A stretch of DNA of 64,000 nt from Drosophila pseudoobscura (lineage: Eukaryota; Arthropoda; Insecta; Diptera; Drosophilidae). The notes below the pieces were generated by a model. That model saw only the letters and a list, made by a program, of their open reading frames with translations, searched no databases and was not told the DNA's origin. The translations under genes and the position numbers were made by a program. Where the stretch lies: NCBI RefSeq assembly GCF_009870125.1, contig NC_046681.1, forward strand, positions 9,871,001-9,935,000, read 5' to 3'. The first letter of the stretch is position 1, and the number at the start of each line of letters is the position of its first letter. Of the stretch, positions 47,837-57,501 are shown in pieces.

Positions 47837-49778
47837 TTACATAATGGCACACTTCTCGGCGGACTGCAGGGGATCACCCTGCTGGTGGTAGAGCTGCTCG
47901 TTGCCATCGACCGCGCTGATACTGCGACGGCGACTCTGACGGGAAGAGGAAACATGGGTGGAAACAATCCGCTTGATGCGATCCAAATTGGCCACAGTCT
48001 CGCCGTCAATATTCAGCAGAATCGTCTTGGTGTTGTCGCCGGTTATCCACTTTTGTTGCTTCATCACAATGTTGGTGGGCGGCTCGTGCGTGGCTTTGCT
48101 ATCCACCGACCATACAGTCACATATGCATTCGCGTCGATCTTCACGGAGCGATGGAACTTGTACGTGTTCGATGGCCCATTCTCGTTTACTATGCGCTGC
48201 AGCTGCCAGCCGCCGATGGCCACCTCTTCGTTGCCCTTGTTGAAGATCTTCACGAACTTGCCCTCCGGATCGATTTCCTTAATTTCAATATTACCCTTGG
48301 CACTGGCCGACACATAGTAGTCCGAGACGCTGCGATCCTCCGACTCGTCCACAAAAGTGCGCTTGCGCTTCAGCGCACCAGATGGTGTGCGGCGCGACGG
48401 CGTAGCGCGGGTGCTGCTGCGAAGCGATTGACTGAAGGACTGAACGGTGGCCGTGTTGGACGGTGTTATGTTCAGGCGATGCTCCTCGCCCATGAGTAGC
48501 TTGTCGTAGGCGGCAATTTCCAAATCCAACGAAACCTTGATGTCCATGAGGTCCTGGTACTCCTGCAGCTGCTGGGTCATCTCGTCCCGCAAGCGGATGA
48601 GCTCCCTCTCGAGCATGGCCACTTCCTGGCTGTGACGCTCGCGATCGTTATCCAGCTGATGCTCCAGCTCGCGTATGCGTCCGTTCAGCATTGAATTAGT
48701 CTGCTCCAGATCGCTGATCTTGGCATTGAGGCCGTCAATGCGCACACGAGTGGTGCGCTGCTCCTCGATGGACTTGTGCGTGGAGTTGTTGGTACGAGCA
48801 GCGGTCTCCTGCAAGCGGCGGATCTTGTCCTCGTACAGGCTCTCGATGTCATCGCGATTGATGCGCATCTGTTCCTCGTACTGGGCACGCAGATCCTGCA
48901 GAGATTGCTTGAGCTTGGCATCGTACTCGGACGAAAGGCGGCCGTCGATCTCGCTATACTCCGTCTGCCGCAGGCGACGCGAGTCGTTGATCTCCTGCAC
49001 ATGAATCTGATCCTTGAAGGAGAGCTCCTCGCGCAGGCTCTGGATGGTGTTCTCCAGGTCGACGCGAGTCAGGGTCTCAGACTCCAGGTTCTTGCGCGCC
49101 TCATCAAACTGCTTGCGTAGCCGCTCCAACTCCTTGAGCGCCTCCTTTAGATCATCAATAGCCTTCTTCCGTTCGGCAGCGGCCTGGTTGTATTTGTTGC
49201 TCAGCTCATTGGCACGCGACTCGTACATGCGGGCATTGCCTGCGTATGGAATGGAGGGATGGTATTGATTAGATTCAATTTAAAGATACTGCTGCTGCTA
49301 CTGCAGCTGCGGTTGCTGGAAACTCACCCTCGGCCGTGCTGCACTCCTTGTTCAACTTGTTCAAATTGGCCTTGAGCTCTTCGTTCTCCTCCCATATCCG
49401 CTTGAGATCGATCTCAGCGCGGGCCTTGTCCCGTGCCGTCTCATCTAGCATACGGCGCGTCTCGACCAGCTCGCCCTCGTAGATGTTCTTGAGGTTCGTG
49501 GTCTCCCGGGTGGTGGTGTCGCGGCTGGTCTGCACCTCGATGGTGAGGCGAGTGTTCTCCGTCTCCAAGTTGCGCACGCGATCAATGTAGGTGGCCAGGC
49601 GGTCGTTCAGATTCTGCAGCTCCACCTTCTCAGCCACGCGGGAGTGCCGTGTGGGACTGAGCGGGCTCGAGGCTTGCTGCTGCTGCTGAGGCACGGGTCC
49701 CACATTGGGCGGCAGTGGGGTCGAGGTGCTGCCGGGCTGCGGCGTGGCGGCGCTAGCACGTCGGGTTTTGCTCGACAT
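47837..49778 (-). CDS. Lam: Lamin Dm0 (B-type nuclear lamin)
   Basis: Intermediate-filament protein of the nuclear lamina. Exons 49778-49328 and 49239-47837 on the minus strand, 617 residues (known fly protein about 622). A Ser/Thr/Pro-rich head (1-50) contains the SPTRHSR phosphorylation-type site. The coiled-coil rod (about 54-410) starts with ELQNLNDRLATYIDRVRNLE and ends near YDKLLMGEEHRLN. The nuclear localisation signal LKRKRTF follows (about 445). The lamin-tail Ig fold (about 470-580) has GNIEIKEIDPEGKFVKIFN. The C-terminal CAIM is a CaaX box for farnesylation. An acceptor ends at 49786, and a noncoding exon 1 probably ends at 50395 (donor CACAC|GTAAGT, minus), 600 bp away. Divergent from Hel25E. 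Confidence 0.97.
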
Positions 49779-49786
49779 TTTTGCGC

Positions 49787-50394
49787 TGTTAAAATGGAAA
49801 ACAAGAAACACGTGAGTTCGTCTGGGACCGGATCACGACCTCAATATGCTGTTAGCGTATGCTTTCAGCTGTTTTATTTCCTATTTGTTGAACTTTTGCG
49901 CGGAACGAACGACAAAAGCAGTAAAGAGAGCACTGATAAAATTCCAAACAGCACACAGAAATCTCGAAATAACAAACAACTCAAAAGAGGCAGAGAGGGA
50001 ACTAGTTTTCTCACACTCTCTCCCGCTCTCACCGACACTCATGTTTTCACTCAGTCGACTGTACTAAAGCGGACGAAAAAAAATGGAGTGAGTGGTTTTG
50101 TCGGCGTTTGTTTATGGGCGTGGGGGTGCGGCTGCCAAACATGAATTTAACCCATTGCACTTATTCCCTCTTTATTTAAGCCCGCTGTACGGCTCGTAAC
50201 GCATTAAAAGGTTTTCAGCAATATGGCGATTTTCATTCAATATTTGCGGCATTTTGCTGCAGATGCAAGCGGGGGGGATTTCGATTTTGAGTGAAAATGC
50301 CGTGCACTTTTCACAACCCGATTTGTCTGATTAACGTTGTACTTCGACCAAATTTACATGTTGCAGGTTGCGGAAGTAAAGTAGCTGACTTACG
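49787..50394 (-). other. probable 5' UTR intron of Lamin
   Basis: Minus-strand acceptor TTTTAACAG lies 8 nt before the Lamin ATG, and a consensus donor GTAAGTC begins at 50394. The 608-bp interval has only chance frames. Splicing is inferred from the two sites. Confidence 0.5.
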
Positions 50395-50500
50395 TGTGAA
50401 TTAGTATAGAACAAAATATGCACAAATTGGAAAATTAAATTATTTCGCTGCAGGAAAAACGCGGCCCGTGAACTTGAAATTGGTCGATTGATAGAAAAAC

Positions 50501-50889
50501 TATCGTTGTGGCTACCGATAACCGCATTTCCAGAGGGTATTTTTGGAAAGACACCGATAGTAACAGCTCTGTTACCGATCATGTTATTTTACATTTTGTA
50601 GACATTTTTTACTTGAACCTTGTTTTAGACATAATCTAATAACAAGAAGACCCTAAAATACGCATATCTTGTAGAAAATTGATTCACTAATCGGATAAAA
50701 TTATGATGGCATGGCTAAATGTTCTATATAGCTAGTAATATTCGACGGAATATCAAAAACGAGGAATATGTAAAATAGAACTAATTCGTCAGTATATTTA
50801 CGGTATATTTTTTTTAATGCGACGGTATGTTTCGGTATATTTATAAGGGTCAGACGGTATATTTTAACGATAAATCTGCGGTCACACTC
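50501..50889. promoter_or_regulatory. Lam/Hel25E divergent promoter: CGATA cluster, GGTATATTT array, motif 1
   Basis: CGATA words (either strand) are at 50501-50505, 50516-50520, 50555-50559 and 50868-50872, with a CGAT at 50575. Four RGTATATTT words (Ohler motif 6-like) occur at 50790, 50801, 50833 and 50855. A motif-1 (M1BP) match CGGTCACACTC is at 50879-50889, 10 of 11 positions. The probable 5' exons are at about 50400-50450 (Lam) and 50900-50976 (Hel25E), so the cluster sits exactly between them. CGATA clusters between head-to-head housekeeping genes are typical BEAF-32 sites. Confidence 0.6.
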
Positions 50890-50976
50890 ATCTCTGCGTC
50901 ACGTTAAAGGTTTTTTTATTGTTGTCAGAAAATTACTTAAAAACTAAACTTCAGAGCGAGTATTTGTGTGAAATAG

Positions 50977-51184
50977 GTGAGTCGAGATTGCAATGTGTTT
51001 ACTGTAAAAGGGAAGTGTGCAAAGTTGAGGTATTTCGCGATATTTTGCAACAGAATTGACATGATTGGCGGAAAAACAAGATGGCGGATGGTACGCCGGC
51101 ACCGGTCCCGCAAAAAGCGGCATTTTTTCGTACAGAAAAAACACATGTAATTTACACGAATCTTTTCGATTGATTTTTCCGCAG
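50977..51184 (+). other. probable 5' UTR intron of Hel25E
   Basis: A donor AAATAG|GTGAGT at 50977 and an acceptor TTTTTCCGCAG ending at 51184 bracket a 208-bp interval; the ATG follows at 51241. Inferred from sites only. Confidence 0.5.
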
Positions 51185-51240
51185 CATTTGCAACCAATCT
51201 GTATTAGGCGACGTAAAGTAAAGCTCAAACTAAAACAAAA

Positions 51241-53605
51241 ATGGCCGATAATGACGATCTTCTCGACTACGAGGATGAGGAGCAGACTGAGACCACTGCG
51301 GTCGAGAACCAGGAGGCGCCAAAGAAAGATGTCAAGGGCACTTACGTCTCCATACACAGTTCTGGCTTCCGTGATTTTCTGCTGAAACCAGAAATTTTGC
51401 GTGCCATTGTCGACTGTGGTTTTGAGCATCCATCCGAAGGTAAGTACTCCCTGCCTTTTGCCCGGTACAGTTTTTTACAATATGCACACGCAATTGCAGT
51501 TCAGCACGAGTGCATTCCGCAGGCTGTACTCGGCATGGATATTCTCTGTCAGGCTAAGTCAGGTATGGGCAAGACGGCTGTCTTCGTGCTCGCCACGCTG
51601 CAGCAGCTCGAGCCCGCCGACAACAACACCTGTCATGTGTTGGTCATGTGTCACACACGCGAGCTGGCATTCCAGATTAGCAAGGAGTATGAGCGTTTCT
51701 CCAAGTATATGCCCACAGTCAAGGTATGTTTGCTTTGATGACCATTTAAAATGGCACATCTTTTGAATGTTGTTATTTTGGTGGCGCTAGGTGGCTGTCT
51801 TCTTTGGCGGTTTGGCCATACAAAAGGACGAGGAGACCCTCAAGAGCGGCACTCCTCATATCGTGGTCGGCACACCCGGTCGCATTCTGGCCCTGATACG
51901 GAACAAGAAACTGAATCTGAAGCATTTGAAGCATTTTGTACTTGACGAGTGCGACAAGATGCTGGAGCAGCTAGGTACGTTTTCTACAAGTTCCCGATCC
52001 CTGATCTTCAATATTTGCTGACTATTTTTTCCCTCCCATTAGATATGCGCAGGGATGTGCAGGAAATTTTCCGTAGCTCACCCCACGGAAAGCAAGTGAT
52101 GATGTTCTCTGCCACATTGAGCAAGGACATACGTCCCGTGTGCAAAAAGTTTATGCAAGATGTAAATATCAACGTGTTCATAACCCAACTGCTCGTACTT
52201 CTCCTCGCATCCACTGCTATCACGACAATTAGTTATTATTTTTGTAAACTCTATTCAGTATCGATACGTATCCGGTACACCCTCCTCCACAATTGCTACA
52301 TAAGCCACCACACCATATTTGTAAATGGTTAAACGCGTAAACTCCCCCAAACGTGAACGGCTCGCTTGAGCATAACTAAAACCCAAAGAAATGTTAGACG
52401 AATGACTGCCAGAAACCATTTTCTAAATGGTTAAACGCGTTGAATGCAAACGTAAACGAAATATAACTAATACCACATATGCAACCTGCAATCCGCGACA
52501 CACATCATACACCTAATCGCAATGATTTAACGACCAACGAAACGGAAAAGCGAAAACCAATATAACAAGAACAGAAAAAAAACAAATGAGAGCAACAGCC
52601 GTGGACTGGTTAAGATGAGAGACTATGCGAATGCCGCTCAACTGCAAGCTGCACACTTCACTTCACGCCGCAGAGTGATTGATTGATTGATTGAATATCT
52701 ATCTATGTCTTCGGGAGCAGTCCCGGCACGGTCCAGAGTACTACTAGTTGATGAGATATGGTGGTAGCGTGGCCGTATGTAGAAATTTCTAAACATATTT
52801 GTTGTATGTTTTGAGGCGAGCCTAGTTTTAGTTGTATTTCTTTTCATATCCCCTAATCGTTTCCCTTTCAAAATGTGCTGCGCCACAATCTATTTCCGAT
52901 ATCTAGCCCATGGAGGTGTACGTCGACGATGAGGCCAAGCTGACTCTGCATGGCCTGCAGCAGCACTACGTTAATCTCAAGGAGAACGAGAAGAACAAGA
53001 AGCTGTTCGAGTTGCTCGATGTGCTCGAGTTCAACCAGGTAAAACGCAACGAATCGCCCCTCCCTTTGATTCATATTTCCCCCCGATGCTCACACTTCTT
53101 GAGGTTATTTACACACCCATTCCGTAAAGGTGGTTATTTTTGTCAAGTCGGTACAACGTTGTGTGGCCCTGGCGATGCTGCTGACCGAGCAGAATTTCCC
53201 AGCCATTGGAATCCATCGCGGCATGACACAGGAGGAACGGTTGAATCGGTATCAGCAATTCAAGGATTTCCAAAAGCGCATTTTGGTGGCCACCAATCTG
53301 TTTGGCCGCGGCATGGACATTGAACGTGTGAACATTGTGTTCAACTATGATATGCCCGAGGACTCCGACACCTATCTGCATCGTGTTGCCCGTGCGGGTC
53401 GTTTCGGTACCAAGGGTCTGGCCATTACCTTCGTCTCGGACGATAACGATGCAAAGATACTTAACGAAGTACAGGATCGTTTCGATGTCAACATTAGTGA
53501 GCTGCCGGAGGAGATTGACCTGTCCACATACAGTAAGACCCAGCATTATCCTTATTTATTGAAATCTAATGACTATCCTTTTCCTTTCCAGTTGAGGGAC
53601 GCTAG
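51241..53605 (+). CDS. Hel25E: DExD-box RNA helicase Hel25E (UAP56/WM6)
   Basis: ATP-dependent RNA helicase of the TREX complex: splicing and nuclear mRNA export; in flies also piRNA-precursor export. Seven exons: 51241-51439, 51500-51723, 51791-51974, 52043-52161, 52907-53038, 53130-53532 and 53592-53605. Phases agree; 424 residues, exactly the family length. Motifs: Q motif region with [15 protein letters not shown] across exon 1/2, Walker [19 protein letters not shown], motif [19 protein letters not shown] and [13 protein letters not shown]. Exon 7 contributes only four codons (the last of IEGR) and the stop. Intron 4 (745 bp) is much longer than the others (about 55-90 bp). Poly(A) signal AATAAA at 53721. 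Confidence 0.98.
52162..52906 (+). other. long intron 4 of Hel25E
   Basis: 745 bp with an exact 16-bp direct repeat AAATGGTTAAACGCGT at 52323 and 52425, and a GATT run near 52678. No RNA gene that I can support. Confidence 0.7.
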
Positions 53606-54050
53606 AACATTTTAAAGTGCATGGGGATACCACGGATACCCAAAATACAAAAAAATGCACATTGAATAGATACAAATAACCCTAAAACCCCATCTTTTAT
53701 AAAACTCTACTTTATAACTAAATAAAAAAAAACCTTTCAGACTTTGTTTTGACGTACACTAATCGATGTGTGTTCCACTTATGTATTCCTGTCTGCACAA
53801 AAACATTCCCGTCGAAATCGAAAGCCGGAACAGGCTGCAGCACTGGAATAGTTTGCAAGCGAGCGAGTGTCCGTTTTTGTCAGGACATGCGCAATGGCTA
53901 TGGAGCTTCCGGCTGCTGCTGCTATTGGGCAGGGGCTGGGTGTGAAAAATCAAGCAGCAGCAGCAGTGAAACGGAAGGACGAAAACATCAGGCAGGCCAA
54001 ACGCGACCCCAAACAGAATGTGAGGATAAAAATGCACATGGCAAACGAAA
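53606..54050 (+). other. Hel25E 3' UTR and 5' flank of GH99 gene
   Basis: Short spacer of about 445 bp between two genes on the same strand; it holds the Hel25E poly(A) signal and then GC-richer sequence with CAG repeats that is probably the 5' UTR of the next gene. Nothing else seen. Confidence 0.4.
53721..53726 (+). terminator. poly(A) signal of Hel25E
   Basis: AATAAA 116 bp after the Hel25E stop. Confidence 0.55.
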
Positions 54051-55643
54051 ATGCTGCTGAAAAAGTATGTGAAAACCCGACGCAAGGTGAAGATTGTGCT
54101 GCTGCTGGCGATTGTGGGTCTGCTCGTAATCACCATCATTGTGCTGGGCTCCACTGGCCGCAATGCTGCCATCGAGCTGCTGCTGGACGAACGATTTATT
54201 GCACGGGCATATCGGCCTGGTGACAAGCACCAACAGCAGCAGCAGCCGTTGCAGGAGCAAAAGCAGCCGCCTGTGGCGGCGGTGGGTCTGCTGCAGCCGC
54301 AGAGGGAGAATGGTGTGATTGTGCCGGAAAAGTACGACGAACATAAGATCAAGGCGCGCATCATACAGAACCGACTGGACCAGATAAAGCAGCAACAGCA
54401 GCACGACCACGAGGCAGAGCAGTCGCGTACCACCCTGGAGGTGGCAACCACGGCCGTGCACATATTCTACACGGCCCCAGTGCCCTGGTACAAGTCCAAG
54501 AAGCCACCGCCACCGCCCGCTGAGCATCCGAATGATATGCCCCTGACGACGACACCCAAGGCGGTGCGAATACTCAACACTGCCTTCTATCCGGCTTTGG
54601 GTCTGTACAAGCCCAGCGTGTCGCTGCTCTCACAGCACTTTGAGAACATCCGTAGTTGCGGCATTGGCGTGCTCATCCTCAGCTTCACGGGCAAGCCGGC
54701 GGAGACGACCCTTCTCCATCAGATCATTGACCTGGCCCCGCAGCACAATCTGACCGTTACCTTTGAACTGAGCGTGGCCGGGAATCAAAGTGTGGAGTAT
54801 GTGCGCCAGCAGTTGCAGGAGATTGCCGGCTTCGCCAGCCTACCTGGCTTCTATCGGGTGTGGAGTCAGTCGCGTGGGGCCGCCATGCCCGTTCTGTATG
54901 TGAGCAATGCCTACAAGCTGAGCGACAGCCTGGGACGACTGCTATGTCGGACACCGTCGCAAGTGGATCCCGACGGACTGCGGCGAGTGCTGGATGGTTT
55001 CTTTATAGGGCACATAAGGTGAGAATATGTCCTGTTCCAGTCCTGAATACAGAATTTGAATCTTCTCTATAGACTCAAGAGTCATGCGGATGTGATGCGT
55101 CGCCTCTGCTTCGATGGCTTCTACAGCAAACTGCCCAGCAATGGAGCTGTATTCGCCAGCACCTGGAAGAACTGGTCGTATCTGAAATCGTATGCCCAGT
55201 CATACAAAATGATGTTTGTGCCGACAGTGGGTCCCGGGTTTGCGGAAAGAAATAAATTCCCCCGCCATGGGGATATACAGAGGCATCGCAGCAATGGACG
55301 CGTAAGTGGGAGGAGAACGAGATCTCTTCTTTGAGCCTATATATATTGTAATATGTTCCTTTCGTCTCAGTATTATGGCGTGGCCTGGCGTACGGCTATA
55401 CTCAATCATGTGGGCTTCATCAATATAGCCAGCTATAACAATTGGCCCGATGGCAGCCAGATTGAGGAGGTGATGCCGCGTGCCGGCTTCCTGGACTACA
55501 ATCCTGGTTCGAGGACCAAGTATTTGGATCTGACGGCCCACTGGGTCGGTAATTTTCTAAAGACACGTCAGGAGGCGGCTGCAGCAGCTGCCCCCGCATC
55601 GCCCCAGAACTGTTACGAGCTCCTCAATGGGACAATTTGCTAG
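54051..55643 (+). CDS. GH99-like (endo-alpha-mannosidase family), predicted inactive
   Basis: Three exons, 54051-55018, 55073-55301 and 55371-55643, phases agree, 489 residues. Residues about 13-33 form a membrane helix after a basic KTRRK segment, so it is a type II Golgi-like protein with a lumenal domain. A Gln/Pro-rich stalk (about 60-110) precedes the domain. Resemblance to glycoprotein endo-alpha-1,2-mannosidase (MANEA, GH99): VHIFY near 140, TAFYPALGLY near 180, CGIGVLILSF near 205, GFDGIYT-like CFDGFYSKLPSNGAVFAS, MMFVPTVGPGF and a SQIE segment. The family's catalytic NEWHEG is replaced by NNWPDG at residues 422-427, so both catalytic Glu are lost (Asn423, Asp426), and the usual YYPWYG/HWNHP substrate segment is not conserved. 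The active-site loss is seen; loss of activity is inferred. Confidence 0.85.
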
Positions 55644-56437
55644 AGAAGTTCCACACAATGAAATCTTCCATATATGGATAATACTAGTGCAAAGTCGGTA
55701 TTTACTTTAGAAGCAATATATCTATAGATTGCAGGCCACACAATTACTTTCCAAACTAAAAAAAATAAATACAGCCATATATCGGTCAACTATTACATAT
55801 ATATATATATATGATATATAGATATATAGAGAGAGATCAAGCAATATATCTTTAAGTAGTGAGTGGTTAACATTAGTACGAGACTATGCTCAAATTATAT
55901 CCATAGCTAGAGCCACACATTTTTTGGAAACTTTATTAGCTTTCGATTATTGTAACAATAATAAGAGGATGAACGAATGATGACGGAACAACAATATCAT
56001 AACATAATGCCATGCCATATTATATAGAAATCAAATGAATGAAAACCAATTATCTATGTTATATCGGATATATACTAAAACACTTGTTAAACAATTGGTA
56101 CTTGACAAATTTTAACTTTACTACCAGTAAAAATATATAATTAAATTACTTTATCTAAGCTTTAATAGTTTAGTGCCAACAAAATGATTATAATATAAAT
56201 TATTATTTATTTTTATGGGCAGCATCTTGATACCTGATATTTCCCGCTAACCGCTATCGATGGCTCTCAGGAAATTGAAACGGAAGCGAATATCCGATAT
56301 GGAATGTTTCATGTCCCTGTTTTTGTCCTGTCATTAAGACTGTCATTAAAGCTGTCAACTGTTCCATTCCCATCGTTCCTTGACAGCAGCTATAGAAACT
56401 CCATTTTGTGGTGCTTATAAATTAAAGATTTTGCAAA
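55644..56437. other. 3' flank of GH99 gene to tombola-like gene
   Basis: AT-rich with an AATAAA at 55764-55769 and a (TA)n/(GA)n microsatellite at about 55795-55840. The promoter of the next gene should lie at 56250-56430; there is no clear TATA box. Confidence 0.4.
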
Positions 56438-57379
56438 ATGAATCCATTTCCAAGTGCGCTCACAACAAGAGTTATAGCTGCCCCGGTAAAAACAGCTGCA
56501 GGACGTCGCCAGCCTCGGACACCAAAGACACCGAAGGAGTCCACCATCAAGGGATGTGCGTGCAAGCGTACCTCGTGCATTAAGAATTACTGCGACTGCT
56601 ATCAGTCCATGAGGATTTGCCATGAGTTTTGCAAATGTGTTGGTAAGTCAGTCAATACCTTTTTCCACAATATATTTTCACTCTATCACTCAGATTGCAA
56701 AAACTCGGTGGAGCGTCCGCTTGTTACCGACAATCTGCCAAAGAACTCCAGACGGCAACGTGCTAGCGCAGTGGCTGCCAAAGTCGAGGCTGGCGTCCTG
56801 AAGGTTGGCCTAAAGCCGGCACCTACAACGCCGTCCAAGGTCATCGTACAGGGTAAAAGAAACCAGCCTGGAGATCAGCCCATCATCCCATTAGGAGTAC
56901 GTATTGTCCCGAAGCCCACGCCCATGAAACTGCTCCCCGACAAACCACGTGGAATGCCCCAAGAGCCGGTTATAATCCAAATGCCACAGCCACAGCATCA
57001 GTTGAAGCAGCTAACAAATGAACCTCGTCATCATGTCGTTCCCAAGTTTCGTCCCGATCAGGACAGGTTGATGAGCCAGAGCATGCCTGAGAGCCAGGCA
57101 TGGTGTGGCTCTCCGCCTCAGTCTTCAGTTATCGTCTCCTCGCCCAGTTGCGAGGTAACGGAGGCAGAGAAGGAGAACACGGAAGAGAAGAAAAGCAAGG
57201 AACTCAATCTGTTCATACAGCCCGTCAATACGACACTGCTCGAGTGCATGCTGATCCAGGCCACAGAGGCGGAGCAGCTGGGATTGAGTGATATCCAGGT
57301 GGGCCAACTGGTCCTCAGCGAATTCTTCAAGGGCTTGCAGCTCATTTACGATACCTCCTGTGGCAAGAAGGCGGAATAG
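56438..57379 (+). CDS. tomb: CXC (CRC/tesmin-type) protein, tombola-like
   Basis: Two exons, 56438-56642 and 56694-57379, give 296 residues; the 51-bp intron between them has no stop and a length divisible by three, so retention would add 17 residues without a frameshift. One CXC motif lies at about residues 38-72: GCACKRTSCIKNYCDCYQ, then ICHEFCKCVDCKN, split by the intron after CKCV. CXC proteins (tesmin/TSO1/LIN54) bind DNA. D. melanogaster tombola (CG14016) is a testis protein of the tMAC complex needed for meiosis-stage transcription and lies in 25E, which fits the position. The rest is Pro/Gln-rich, with a C-terminal helical segment (AEQLGLSDIQVGQLVLSEF). Only one CXC copy is visible; most family members have two. 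Confidence 0.75.
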   Translation: MNPFPSALTTRVIAAPVKTAAGRRQPRTPKTPKESTIKGCACKRTSCIKNYCDCYQSMRICHEFCKCVGKSVNTFFHNIFSLYHSDCKNSVERPLVTDNLPKNSRRQRASAVAAKVEAGVLKVGLKPAPTTPSKVIVQGKRNQPGDQPIIPLGVRIVPKPTPMKLLPDKPRGMPQEPVIIQMPQPQHQLKQLTNEPRHHVVPKFRPDQDRLMSQSMPESQAWCGSPPQSSVIVSSPSCEVTEAEKENTEEKKSKELNLFIQPVNTTLLECMLIQATEAEQLGLSDIQVGQLVLSEFFKGLQLIYDTSCGKKAE

Positions 57380-57501
57380 AAACGTTTGGGAAATGATTGT
57401 ATTTACAATTATCAAATTTATAAAATGAAATATTAATTAAGAATTGAACAAAGTCAATCATCGTTATGGGTGCTTTGTGGTGGCCAAAACTTTGCTCTAA
57501 G

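Noticed and set aside
52740-52820. TGATGA word in Hel25E intron 4 as a possible box C/D snoRNA
   Set aside because: No matching CTGA box at a plausible distance and no terminal stem.
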